From positions 1-62,425 of the forward strand of contig JADFZW010000028.1 in NCBI GenBank assembly GCA_015232355.1: 62,425 nt of DNA. The letters run 5' to 3'. Source of the DNA: Oligoflexia bacterium. Lineage in GTDB: Bacteria; Bdellovibrionota; Bacteriovoracia; Bacteriovoracales; Bacteriovoracaceae. Made by a program: the position numbers and the translations under genes. Below are positions 8,266-16,109 of the stretch, piece by piece (within the stretch, counting starts at the first letter, position 1; every line of letters starts with the position of its first letter). The notes below the pieces were generated by a model that did not search any database, had not been told where the DNA came from, and worked only from the letters and a program-made list of their open reading frames with translations.

Positions 8266-9855
8266 CTATTGAGTAGGAAGCGAAAAAATTGGTGTTGGCG
8301 TTGGTCTCGGAAGAACGAGATGAATTGGTTCTTTCCAAGGTAAAGCGGGTATGGGTACAGATGATTCTTTTATATACGATTCAACACCTAATTGACCTTT
8401 ATCATTTTTACCCCAGCAAAAAACCTCATCAACCCCTGTTGATATGGTCATACAATAAAAACCATCTCCAATTTGAACCTTACCATTAATCTTTCCTGTA
8501 GGTATTGATCTTTTTACTACACCTTGAATGTATTTACCCCAACAGTAAAAGTAATCCTCATCATGAGCACAAGATTCTTCCAATCCCAAATCGAGTGCAA
8601 ACACATCTGCGCCAATACCTGTGATTTCAGTTGGAGAAGAAAATATTTTTTTTACTCCGTTGAAATACATCTCTCCCCAACAAAAAACTTGATTAACTTC
8701 ATAACAGACAGCACAGCTAAAATTCCCTTTAGAGGCCACGAATAAAACTTTTCCTTGAGGAAGCTTTGGCACTAATACTGGACCAATCTTGGTTCCTGTT
8801 ATTCCAAGTTGACCAAATCTATTGTCACCCCAACAATAAGCTTTATCATCATTATCAGAATAACAAGTATGATTATCACCAGCACTAATATCATTTAAAT
8901 CAATTTGTGAATTAATAACAACTTCAATAGGTGTTTCAAAAAAACTTACAACCGAAGGATCTTTCCCTAATTGACCAAAAGTATTGCTACCCCAACATTT
9001 TATTTTCTTCGAATTTTCAAGAGCACAAGTGTGAGTTGCTCCCATCGTAATGTTGTTGTAGTTTTCTCCAATTGGCATAATCTTTTTGAAAATTTCATCT
9101 TTATGCAACTTGCATTTAATAAAAGCATCGGTCATAACACACATTCCATTATTATTCATTTCAACTCGATCCAAATATTCATTTGAATAGTAAACAAAAT
9201 GTGGTTCGATTAATGGATCACCTATCATAGATAGATTACCCCAGCATAATACTCCAATGGTGACATAATCTTTTGGTTCTTTCACTATTGAGCAAACATG
9301 ATCATTACCTACAAAAATGTCAGTCGATTTTATCACTTGAAAAGAATAAGTAAGTTGAACTTTTTCTTTTTCCCGTTCATTTTTACCTAGTGCCCATATT
9401 GTAAATTTTAATTCTTTGCTAGTGGCATATTTAATAGGTGTTCCGCTAATGGCCCCCGTGTTTGGATTTAATAAAAGTCCAATCGGAAAATATCCCTCTT
9501 TATCTAAAACAAATTTTTCAACCTTTCCACTTTCGATAGTTGGTTTTATTTCATCAATTTTAATTCCATGATAAAAATCATACATGGTTTTAGGGTAATG
9601 AAACTTAATCGGTTCAATTGCCACCTCTACTTCTGGAGTAACTATAGGTATCGGTGTTGTTATAACTGGTGGAACGACAACAGGAGGAGCAATAACAACA
9701 GGAGTAGGTGTTTCCACTTCTGTAGTTGTTGGCGGCGGTGCTGGTAGTGGTGGAGTACCAACACTTGCTTCTTCATCTAAATAATGACATCCATTCATAA
9801 TAATCAACATAGGCAAAAATAAAACAAACAGATAAAAAATATAAATTTTTCTCAT
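8266..9855 (-). CDS. RCC1-repeat lipoprotein in the conjugation operon
   Basis: This 529-aa secreted lipoprotein has a signal peptide with lipobox (IIMNGC), then a long Pro/Thr/Val-rich stalk (residues about 35-78). An Ig-like putative adhesin segment (LNPNTGAISGTP) comes next. At least four to six RCC1-type blades follow, built around HTCALENSKKIKCWGSNTFGQLG and similar units rich in Cys-Trp-Gly. RCC1 repeats fold as a beta-propeller. Placement between VirB6 and VirB8 suggests a surface component of the conjugation machine, perhaps for recipient contact or the outer lipoprotein role. I know of no standard T4SS subunit with this build. Confidence 0.88.
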   Translation of the reverse strand: MRKIYIFYLFVLFLPMLIIMNGCHYLDEEASVGTPPLPAPPPTTTEVETPTPVVIAPPVVVPPVITTPIPIVTPEVEVAIEPIKFHYPKTMYDFYHGIKIDEIKPTIESGKVEKFVLDKEGYFPIGLLLNPNTGAISGTPIKYATSKELKFTIWALGKNEREKEKVQLTYSFQVIKSTDIFVGNDHVCSIVKEPKDYVTIGVLCWGNLSMIGDPLIEPHFVYYSNEYLDRVEMNNNGMCVMTDAFIKCKLHKDEIFKKIMPIGENYNNITMGATHTCALENSKKIKCWGSNTFGQLGKDPSVVSFFETPIEVVINSQIDLNDISAGDNHTCYSDNDDKAYCWGDNRFGQLGITGTKIGPVLVPKLPQGKVLFVASKGNFSCAVCYEVNQVFCWGEMYFNGVKKIFSSPTEITGIGADVFALDLGLEESCAHDEDYFYCWGKYIQGVVKRSIPTGKINGKVQIGDGFYCMTISTGVDEVFCWGKNDKGQLGVESYIKESSVPIPALPWKEPIHLVLPRPTPTPIFSLPTQ

Positions 9856-9898
9856 AACTCTCCTGATAAATGTTATAAAATTTTAAAATAGTGAATAA

Positions 9899-10789
9899 TT
9901 ACTGTTGATTTTTATTGTTTATTACTTTTTGATCTCGTTTAGGTGCCACTCGATCTTTTAGATATGTAAATGCTTTACCACCAGCATTTCTAGTTTTATC
10001 AACACCACCTCTAAATAATTTTCCTCCAAAACGATTCATAGTTCTGGTTAACGTAACAGTTGATAGTTGAGCATAGTGTGAACCTACATTAGAAAGACCA
10101 TCACTTAAAATAGATTTTGTGGTTATTGGAATAAACAACATGCTAAGACCAATGAAAAAATTTACCATAATGGCAGTTAGGAAGTTATCTTCTCCATTTT
10201 GAGAAAAATTATTTACCGTAACAAATTTCAGAATCAAAACCGCCAAAATGCTCCATAAAATTTTCCATGATGCAACCGTAAGAATGCCTTTATATAAATT
10301 TTTTGTAATATATGCCGTTCCCTCATGTACATACATCAAAATCATAAGTGGAGAGATAATATAGAGTACGGCCCAAACAAAATTTATCAAAGCGTTGGCA
10401 ACAAATATTCCTAGATATGCAACCATATAGGAGAGTAAATTTAGAGTGAAAATCAGATATTCTTTAAATTTCACCCAACTCATTGTTACTTTGCTATTCC
10501 TTTGAGTAACTTCATCTAAAACCATTTGCAAACTTGTTATTCCTCCAACTCTTTGAACTAATCCCTCGGTTAGTTCTGCTATTATATGTAAGCATTCACT
10601 AAACGAAACAAACATCAATACTGAAATCACCACTCTTCGGATAATTTTCATAACATCTGGTCTGGCCTCTTCAAACTTAAAATATTCTAAGAGAATGCAA
10701 AAGCTGGTAAATAGTGGCAGTAATATCCAATAAATCACATCAATATTCTTTTTTAATTCATGACAAACATCTGGTATCCAATCATACAT
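9899..10789 (-). CDS. VirB6/TrbL-like polytopic membrane protein
   Basis: This 296-aa protein has about six to seven hydrophobic segments (for example YWILLPLFTSFCILLEYF, FVWAVLYIISPLMILMYV, ILWSILAVLILKFV). A soluble, basic C-terminal tail of about 60 residues follows. This matches the inner-membrane channel proteins VirB6/TrbL in topology and operon position, between VirB5 and VirB8. Sequence identity to the family is not obvious by eye. Confidence 0.78.
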   Translation of the reverse strand: MYDWIPDVCHELKKNIDVIYWILLPLFTSFCILLEYFKFEEARPDVMKIIRRVVISVLMFVSFSECLHIIAELTEGLVQRVGGITSLQMVLDEVTQRNSKVTMSWVKFKEYLIFTLNLLSYMVAYLGIFVANALINFVWAVLYIISPLMILMYVHEGTAYITKNLYKGILTVASWKILWSILAVLILKFVTVNNFSQNGEDNFLTAIMVNFFIGLSMLFIPITTKSILSDGLSNVGSHYAQLSTVTLTRTMNRFGGKLFRGGVDKTRNAGGKAFTYLKDRVAPKRDQKVINNKNQQ

Positions 10790-10818
10790 TTACAACCCCT
10801 TGTTAATTTTTAATAAAC

Positions 10819-11547
10819 TTATAATCTAGGCAAATAAAAATCTTTTTTGGGTTTTATCATTCCTCCTTTAAGATCATTTTGAATTTTATTATAATGCTCG
10901 GATGATTCTTTACCTTCTTTGCTCCTAATCCCCATTGTTTCACTCTGAAGTTTTAGAAGTTGACCATTTACCCTCAATAACTGAGTTAGCGTCGATAAAA
11001 TTTGAGAATTTACCTGCACATTCATTCTGGCCGCACCCTTTGGACTTGCATTACCACTTTGTAATAATAATTTTTTTGAGTTATCTTCTTGAGTAATTGC
11101 ATAGTCAGTTAAGGCACTGGCCATTTGAATACTTTCTGCAACTGTTTTATCATGAAGTTCAAACATTTTTATATCTGGTCCACTTCTAGCATCTCCATAT
11201 AAACTTTTCACATTATGATAAGCATCCTGAAAATCACGAATCTCTTTTAATAATCTTTCATCCTTCAATGGAATTGTTTGTAATAAACCATAGGCATTGT
11301 CGATTCCGCGATTGATTGTCATAATCAAATCTTCATTATATTTTCCTTGCTCCAAAATCTTTTTTAGCTCTTTATACTGTTTAATATTTTCAGTTAATAT
11401 TTGTGCCAGATATGGAATTTGGGCCGCTCCATCGAGGATAGCAAAAGCATCTAAAGGAAAAACCATTGCAATAAAAGAAAATGTAACGAAAAAGAAATTA
11501 ATAATATGTGAACGAAAACCAAAAAAATAATTTTTAGCTTTTAAAAT
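10819..11547 (-). CDS. VirB5/TrbJ-like periplasmic protein, AUU start
   Basis: This alpha-helical exported protein resembles VirB5/TrbJ, the minor pilus or tip component. The first ATG (11466) falls in the middle of a signal peptide. The frame is open upstream to an ATT at 11545-11547 with AAAGGAG five bases before it. From there the protein starts with a basic segment (LKAKNYFFGFRSH), a hydrophobic core (IINFFFVTFSFIAMVF) and a cleavage site after DAFA. That gives 242 aa and a complete Sec signal. This is the same arrangement as the coupling-protein gene. Position after VirB4 and before VirB6 supports the role. Confidence 0.78.
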   Translation of the reverse strand: MLKAKNYFFGFRSHIINFFFVTFSFIAMVFPLDAFAILDGAAQIPYLAQILTENIKQYKELKKILEQGKYNEDLIMTINRGIDNAYGLLQTIPLKDERLLKEIRDFQDAYHNVKSLYGDARSGPDIKMFELHDKTVAESIQMASALTDYAITQEDNSKKLLLQSGNASPKGAARMNVQVNSQILSTLTQLLRVNGQLLKLQSETMGIRSKEGKESSEHYNKIQNDLKGGMIKPKKDFYLPRL

Positions 11548-11572
11548 AAAAACTCCTTTGTTAGTTGTTAAT

Positions 11573-11606
11573 AATTTAATTTAATTTAATTTAATTTAAT
11601 TTAATT
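11573..11606. repeat. Pentanucleotide tandem repeat (AATTT x 6.8)
   Basis: Thirty-four bases of uninterrupted AATTT units lie between the VirB4 and VirB5-like genes. The repeat contains the VirB4 stop codon (TAA). Such repeats change length by slippage, which here would alter the spacing between the two genes rather than a reading frame. Confidence 0.95.
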
Positions 11607-14093
11607 ACCGACTGATCTTGCAAATTCAACAAAAAGGTCAATCCCATTCAAATTAGGATTTTCTCTCTGAAATTCACTAATTTTTACTTTATCCATAGGG
11701 TCGGTAGTGCAAATCCAATAACTCAATTGATCTGGTTCCAGCATTAAAATTGTTGAGTTTTGATCTTGAAGGAAATAAAATTCAGAGTATTTTCCCTTTT
11801 CTTGTCGCAAAGATTTGATAATCTCAATTTCGATTTCTTTTAAATCTAAAATCTTTTGAAAATCTTTCCAATCAATTCCACGTTGTTTTAAAATAATTCT
11901 ACTAGGTGTATTTTGCAAAACTGCTTTTGCAATATCCTCTTTACCAAGAAAATCGTGAATGTTTTGTGAGATTGACCAAATTCCTGCATTGTATTTACGA
12001 AATGTTCTATATGCTTCTACTGCAAAGGCCGCTCCACTTTCACTCTCAAAAAGTCTCCAGGCCTCATCTAAAATAAGCAAATACTTTTGTTTTGGATCTT
12101 TTGCTGCTTCTCTCTTGAAAAAATCAGTAAGTAAAAACAAAAAGACGTTTTGTAACTCTGGATAAACATCTAATCCTTTTATTTCTACTGAAACTAAATT
12201 TTTTTCCAGCGATATGTTCGTAGGAGCATCTAACATTTTCCCATAAGCAGTTTTACCAGTCCAAGAATAAAGCACTTGCGCCCACTTTCGCAGTACTGGA
12301 GATTCATGTTTTAATAATAGCTCTCGAAAATCAGAAAGTGTTGGTGGACCGAGACCACCTTTTTCTCGTTTATCAAAATAAACTTGAAAGATCGCTTCTT
12401 CCAAATACGCTTTATCTAACTTAGGAAGTCCACCATCTCTCTTCTCACTTAAGATAGTTTCTAGTACTGCTAAAATTAATTTTACTTTCGATGGTGATGG
12501 TTCAAATTCTCCATCTTCTAAATCAAAAATATTAAGGCAAATTCCAGAATCAAGATTTAGATCGATGTATTGACCATTTAAAGTTTCAACAATATTCTTT
12601 GAAGAGGCACCATTATCAATCCAAACAATTTTGGGTTTTGGTACTTGTCCAATAAACATTAAAATTAATTGCGACAAAGTAAACGATTTGCCGCTGCCGG
12701 AGCTTCCCACTACAAGACCATTCCAATTGGGCAACTTCGAATCAAATGGATCAATACCAACTAATGTGCGATTACGATTAGGAAGTAAACATACTGGAGT
12801 ATCATTTCCCTCCCAATAAGCATATATCGGCATAAGATGGGCCAGATTACTAGATTTCATTTTGTTGGCCCTGGTAGCTGCTATTCCTTCACACGATCCC
12901 GGCCAGGATTTCATAAAGATTTCAAAGCAAGGGTAATTTTCAATTAATCCTTCGCTCTGACCAAGCTCTTTAAAATTTCTTAATACTTCATAGGATATCT
13001 CATCTAATTCTTTTTCACTTTTACTCCAAGTAACTACACTCATATCAACGGCCACAATTTTCTCAGTACTTTCTAACAATTCAGAGATTAAATGTTCAAT
13101 ATGTCCGAGCTTAGATTCCGACTCTAAATCTTTAAGCTGATCATTTTCATTGGAAAAAGAATGAGTAATTCTCCGTTTTAATTTTAATCGTTCCATCTCT
13201 TTTTTCTGATCAAGTATTTCAAAGTTGATGGATAACCAAAAGTTAAATGGAACTTTTAAAAATTTCTCCATCATTGCTGAATAGGTCAACTCTGGCATAC
13301 ATTTAAGAGTGATCACTTGAAAATTATAATCTCCAATTTCCAAGCGATCTTTCATTACACTTAAATCACTTAATATTACTTTATCTGGTAGTGTTGGAGC
13401 AAATTCATATAAAACATTACCTGTCTCCCCTGAAAATTTATTTATTCCTCTTATTATTAAAGGTGCTGCTATTTTTTCAGAACGAGAAAGATTAAAATAT
13501 TCATAAACTAAATCAAACCAATTTTGCTCTGAAAGTCTTTTGACTTTTAATCCACATCCAAGCAACGCACTCTCAATTTGATTAAAGTTTTTTAGAAAAT
13601 TATCCCTATGAATTTCATAGCTACCTTTTCCAATTGATTTAAAATGTTCTTCTCCTTTCCATAGTTTTCTTTGAGAATAATTTTGTGATTTGCCACGGAT
13701 GAAATAGTAAATTTCAGGTTTAAAATATCTTCCAGATATTGCATTATCTTTTAGCAAAGTTATTCTAGCATTGGCCAAAGGAGTATAATTCCTATCTTCA
13801 TCTTCTTCAACTCTCTCTTTTAAAGATGAAAGATCTTTATGCGTTTTTATTACTTCATCAACTTTATTCATCAAGCGATAAAAAATTTGTATTCTAAAAC
13901 CATCAGGGATAGAGTTAATAAAATTTTCTAAAGACATGGTGAAGGCATTGATTTCTTCATTATTAGAATTGGTAATGTCCTGACCTTGGATTTTTAAGGC
14001 CGCTCCAAGTGATCCATCTCTATAAACCAATAAATCATTATCAAAATGCCAAATAGATAAATAGTCGGCCAAAGCTTGTTTTTCCTTAATCAT
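11601..14093 (-). CDS. virB4: VirB4/TraC-type ATPase
   Basis: This is the main ATPase of the type IV secretion apparatus (830 aa, normal length). The N-terminal TraC-type domain is followed by Walker A VVGSSGSGKS near residue 468 and Walker B LLILDEAW near residue 672. The helicase-like motif GIWSISQN follows. It energises pilus biogenesis and substrate transfer at the inner membrane. The start ATG overlaps the end of the VirB3-like gene by 8 bp. The stop codon lies in a pentanucleotide repeat. Confidence 0.95.
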   Translation of the reverse strand: MIKEKQALADYLSIWHFDNDLLVYRDGSLGAALKIQGQDITNSNNEEINAFTMSLENFINSIPDGFRIQIFYRLMNKVDEVIKTHKDLSSLKERVEEDEDRNYTPLANARITLLKDNAISGRYFKPEIYYFIRGKSQNYSQRKLWKGEEHFKSIGKGSYEIHRDNFLKNFNQIESALLGCGLKVKRLSEQNWFDLVYEYFNLSRSEKIAAPLIIRGINKFSGETGNVLYEFAPTLPDKVILSDLSVMKDRLEIGDYNFQVITLKCMPELTYSAMMEKFLKVPFNFWLSINFEILDQKKEMERLKLKRRITHSFSNENDQLKDLESESKLGHIEHLISELLESTEKIVAVDMSVVTWSKSEKELDEISYEVLRNFKELGQSEGLIENYPCFEIFMKSWPGSCEGIAATRANKMKSSNLAHLMPIYAYWEGNDTPVCLLPNRNRTLVGIDPFDSKLPNWNGLVVGSSGSGKSFTLSQLILMFIGQVPKPKIVWIDNGASSKNIVETLNGQYIDLNLDSGICLNIFDLEDGEFEPSPSKVKLILAVLETILSEKRDGGLPKLDKAYLEEAIFQVYFDKREKGGLGPPTLSDFRELLLKHESPVLRKWAQVLYSWTGKTAYGKMLDAPTNISLEKNLVSVEIKGLDVYPELQNVFLFLLTDFFKREAAKDPKQKYLLILDEAWRLFESESGAAFAVEAYRTFRKYNAGIWSISQNIHDFLGKEDIAKAVLQNTPSRIILKQRGIDWKDFQKILDLKEIEIEIIKSLRQEKGKYSEFYFLQDQNSTILMLEPDQLSYWICTTDPMDKVKISEFQRENPNLNGIDLFVEFARSVGN

Positions 14094-14403
14094 CGATGCG
14101 TCTCCTTAGTTTTTCTTCATATAGGGCCTTCTCCCTGGCCACAAATTGACCAGGAAGAAGGTGATATTTAATAAAATGAAAAATAAAATTATCTGGTTTG
14201 TTCTTTTTTCCCAAATGTAGAGTTATTCCTACAATTAGTGGAATAATGAATACCATTATCCAAGAGATAGATGTTCGACCAAAGATTAAATTCATTACAG
14301 AAGAGAGGAACAGAACCAGCAGAATATCTGCTAGTTCCACTCCTAATAATTTAATCTTCATCTCTAAATTTTTATGAACAATAGAATTTCTTAACTCTTC
14401 CAT
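14086..14403 (-). CDS. VirB3/TraL-like membrane protein
   Basis: This 105-aa protein has two adjacent membrane segments (ILLVLFLSSVMNLIFG and IMVFIIPLIVGITLHL), then FHFIKYHLLPGQFV, resembling TraL/VirB3. It sits between pilin and VirB4, the canonical place. The ATG at 14403 is chosen because GGAGG lies 7 nt upstream; the longer frame to 14490 overlaps the pilin gene and has no ribosome site. Confidence 0.8.
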   Translation of the reverse strand: MEELRNSIVHKNLEMKIKLLGVELADILLVLFLSSVMNLIFGRTSISWIMVFIIPLIVGITLHLGKKNKPDNFIFHFIKYHLLPGQFVAREKALYEEKLRRRIDD

Positions 14404-14428
14404 ATCTGCACCTCCTTCATCATTATTA

Positions 14429-14743
14429 TTATTGCCCGACTGCACTTTGAACGAAGGCAATAATATATGGAGCAAGGAAGGCCACAGCACTACCTATCAG
14501 ACACAAGACAATTTTTCCTTTAGCACCCTCATTACCTGTTGCCGCTAGAACTCCAGCATATCCAAGACCAAATACGGCCATAATTGGTAAGATCACGTTA
14601 AGAAATTTATCTTGTAGACTTTTGATTTTATTTTCAAATCCACTACCACCGATTGTTATGGCCAGCAAATCACTATTAATAACGGTAAATAAAATAATTA
14701 CGAGAGCGATATATAAAAATGTTTTTATGTTTAAATTCTTCAT
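14429..14743 (-). CDS. VirB2/TrbC-like pilin precursor
   Basis: This 104-aa protein has a cleavable N-terminal hydrophobic signal (FLYIALVIILFTVINSDLLA). Two further hydrophobic helices follow (VILPIMAVFGLGYAGVLAAT and IVLCLIGSAVAFLAPYIIAF). This is the typical layout of conjugative pilins. It starts in a TAATG overlap with the sigma-like gene stop, so the two are translationally coupled. Confidence 0.87.
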   Translation of the reverse strand: MKNLNIKTFLYIALVIILFTVINSDLLAITIGGSGFENKIKSLQDKFLNVILPIMAVFGLGYAGVLAATGNEGAKGKIVLCLIGSAVAFLAPYIIAFVQSAVGQ

Positions 14744-15138
14744 TAGATTGCCTCCATTTCTTTTGGTTGAGTTAATTCTTTTCTATGAGAAGAAACCCAA
14801 TATGTTAGTAATTTTTTCTTTAATCGATCTATTGCTGTAATGTAGATGATTTTAATTTCTTCCTCTGATTTTTTTAATGCGATTGCGATTTTTGCAAAAC
14901 TTTGTTCATGCCAAAAGTGCATTACTATCACCTTCAACTCTTCTGTAGGTAATTGGGCCACTGTTTGGCGAATTAATTCTTTGTCTGTTTTAAAAAAATT
15001 AAATAATCTTGACGAAATATCTTCTATTGCTTGAACGCTTTGTTGATAGCTCTGATATGACTGGTGTTCTTCAATTGCTTTTAACTGATGTTCCTCCAAA
15101 ATTGTTTCTTTTCCGAGATAGTATTTTGGTAAATACAT
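14743..15138 (-). CDS. Sigma-70 region 4-like protein
   Basis: This 131-aa protein has a C-terminal segment that looks like sigma region 4: LIRQTVAQLPTEELKVIVMH followed by a helix-turn-helix (SFAKIAIALKKSEEEIKIIY) and a basic recognition helix. No region 2 is present, so it cannot act as a complete sigma factor. It may regulate the conjugation operon by binding DNA or core polymerase. AAGGAG precedes the ATG by 11 nt. It is the second clear gene of the operon and overlaps the pilin start. Confidence 0.7.
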   Translation of the reverse strand: MYLPKYYLGKETILEEHQLKAIEEHQSYQSYQQSVQAIEDISSRLFNFFKTDKELIRQTVAQLPTEELKVIVMHFWHEQSFAKIAIALKKSEEEIKIIYITAIDRLKKKLLTYWVSSHRKELTQPKEMEAI

Positions 15139-15152
15139 ATAAATTTTTCTCC

Positions 15153-15337
15153 TTAAATAGTGTTGTTAATAGATGATGATATAAAATCCATTTCTTCATC
15201 ATCACCAATGATTGCAATTTCACTTTTGTTTGTGTGAGCATCCCTGCTTGGTCCAACCTAATGTCGGCCAATAAGGGATGGTTAATCGTTAATAAATTTC
15301 TACAAATGTTCATGATCAAAACCTTCGAATTTTTCAT
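15153..15337 (-). pseudogene. Possible frameshifted small gene
   Basis: An ATG at 15337 opens a frame (KNSKVLIMNICRNLL through DIRLDQAGMLTQTK). It would join smoothly to another frame one base back, reading SEIAIIGDDEEMDFISSSI and stopping at 15153. The acidic DDEEMDF motif resembles DDELDF in the small peptide at 17857. A shift near the CAAAAG at about 15215 would be needed. It may be a decayed gene, a programmed frameshift, or chance. There is no good ribosome site at 15337. Confidence 0.25.
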
Positions 15338-15361
15338 TCGAGTTAAAAGGGTTAATAAAAG

Positions 15362-15547
15362 TTATCCTACTAAAAACATTTTTCTATGTTCGCCAACGGG
15401 AACGCTATATCGTAAAGAAAGTTCTCGCAGCTCTTGCAGATGATCTTTTTCAAACTGCTGCTGTTGCTGCGACCTCTGGGATATTTCACTTATGGAAAAC
15501 ATCCCCCTACTTAGCGATAAAACCATAGACATAAATTTCGAAAACAT
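15362..15547 (-). CDS. Small hypothetical protein heading the conjugation operon
   Basis: This 61-aa protein starts FSKFMSMVLSLSRGMFSISE and contains a Gln run and a Glu/Leu-rich helix (DHLQELRELSLRY). AGGAGGT lies 7 nt before the ATG at 15547, a strong ribosome site that decides the start; the frame to 15655 has none. No family is recognised. As the first gene of the operon it could be a regulator or a leader peptide. Confidence 0.55.
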   Translation of the reverse strand: MFSKFMSMVLSLSRGMFSISEISQRSQQQQQFEKDHLQELRELSLRYSVPVGEHRKMFLVG

Positions 15548-15935
15548 GTAATACCTCCTGGTTGTGGTACTGGCCCCGGAGTTATTTCCAGGGCGATAAA
15601 ACTTAAAGGCCAACAAGTTAAATGACGGCCGAACCAAAATTTTATTGGTCATCATAAAAAATCCTCAAATCTGTTAGGGGTTGATAAATTGTAAAGTTCC
15701 GTGCTTTATATATTGCAGGCCATGCCAACTTTTAAGACAGTAAGTGTTGGCCTCAAAAAGACTTTAAATTCGCTGAGTTATAAGAAAGCTCTTTTTTGCT
15801 GTTTTCCTCCAAAGGGGATGGATTTTTCCTCATCTGTGGATTTACCCTATTTTTTCCAAAGTTAAGACTAATTGCGCTTACTTTGTAACCTCTTGAATAT
15901 TTGTGATTTAATCTTGCTTGATCTGAACTCAAAAT
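15548..15935. other. Divergent intergenic region
   Basis: About 390 bp lie between the minus-strand conjugation operon and the plus-strand signalling block. It must hold the promoter of the conjugation operon. On the minus strand TTGGCATGG followed by TGCAATATATAAAG (15713-15728 and beyond) is the only promoter-like stretch seen; it matches neither sigma-70 nor sigma-54 spacing well. No convincing gene is visible. Confidence 0.4.
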
Positions 15936-15951
15936 TGGCACTTATTCTGCA
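15936..15951 (+). promoter_or_regulatory. Sigma-54 (-24/-12) promoter
   Basis: TGGCAC, six bases, then TGCA gives the GG and GC dinucleotides at exactly the consensus spacing of RpoN promoters. It reads toward the NtrC-type regulator gene with a start point near 15962. That suggests the regulator, itself a sigma-54 activator, drives its own block. Confidence 0.72.
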
Positions 15952-16109
15952 AAATAGTTTTCCAGAAACACTTTTAACTTTTAAAAAATGGGCCTATGAA
16001 ATCTTTGCACATTACACAACATATAGTTGACTGTATTCCTAAGTTGAGGATATATTCTCCCCGCTTGTACAATGCCTTAGCGCGTTCAAATAAATGGGGA
16101 ATTATAATT

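Noticed and set aside
15071..15337. 88-codon minus-strand frame as a complete gene
   Set aside because: Most of its second half overlaps the well-supported sigma-like gene in another frame; kept only as a possible frameshifted remnant.
15713..15728. Sigma-54 promoter for the conjugation operon (TTGGCATGGCCTGCAA on the minus strand)
   Set aside because: GG and GC elements are two bases too close for RpoN.
15753..15941. 62-codon minus-strand frame in the divergent intergenic region
   Set aside because: No ribosome site, lies between divergent promoters, composition not protein-like.
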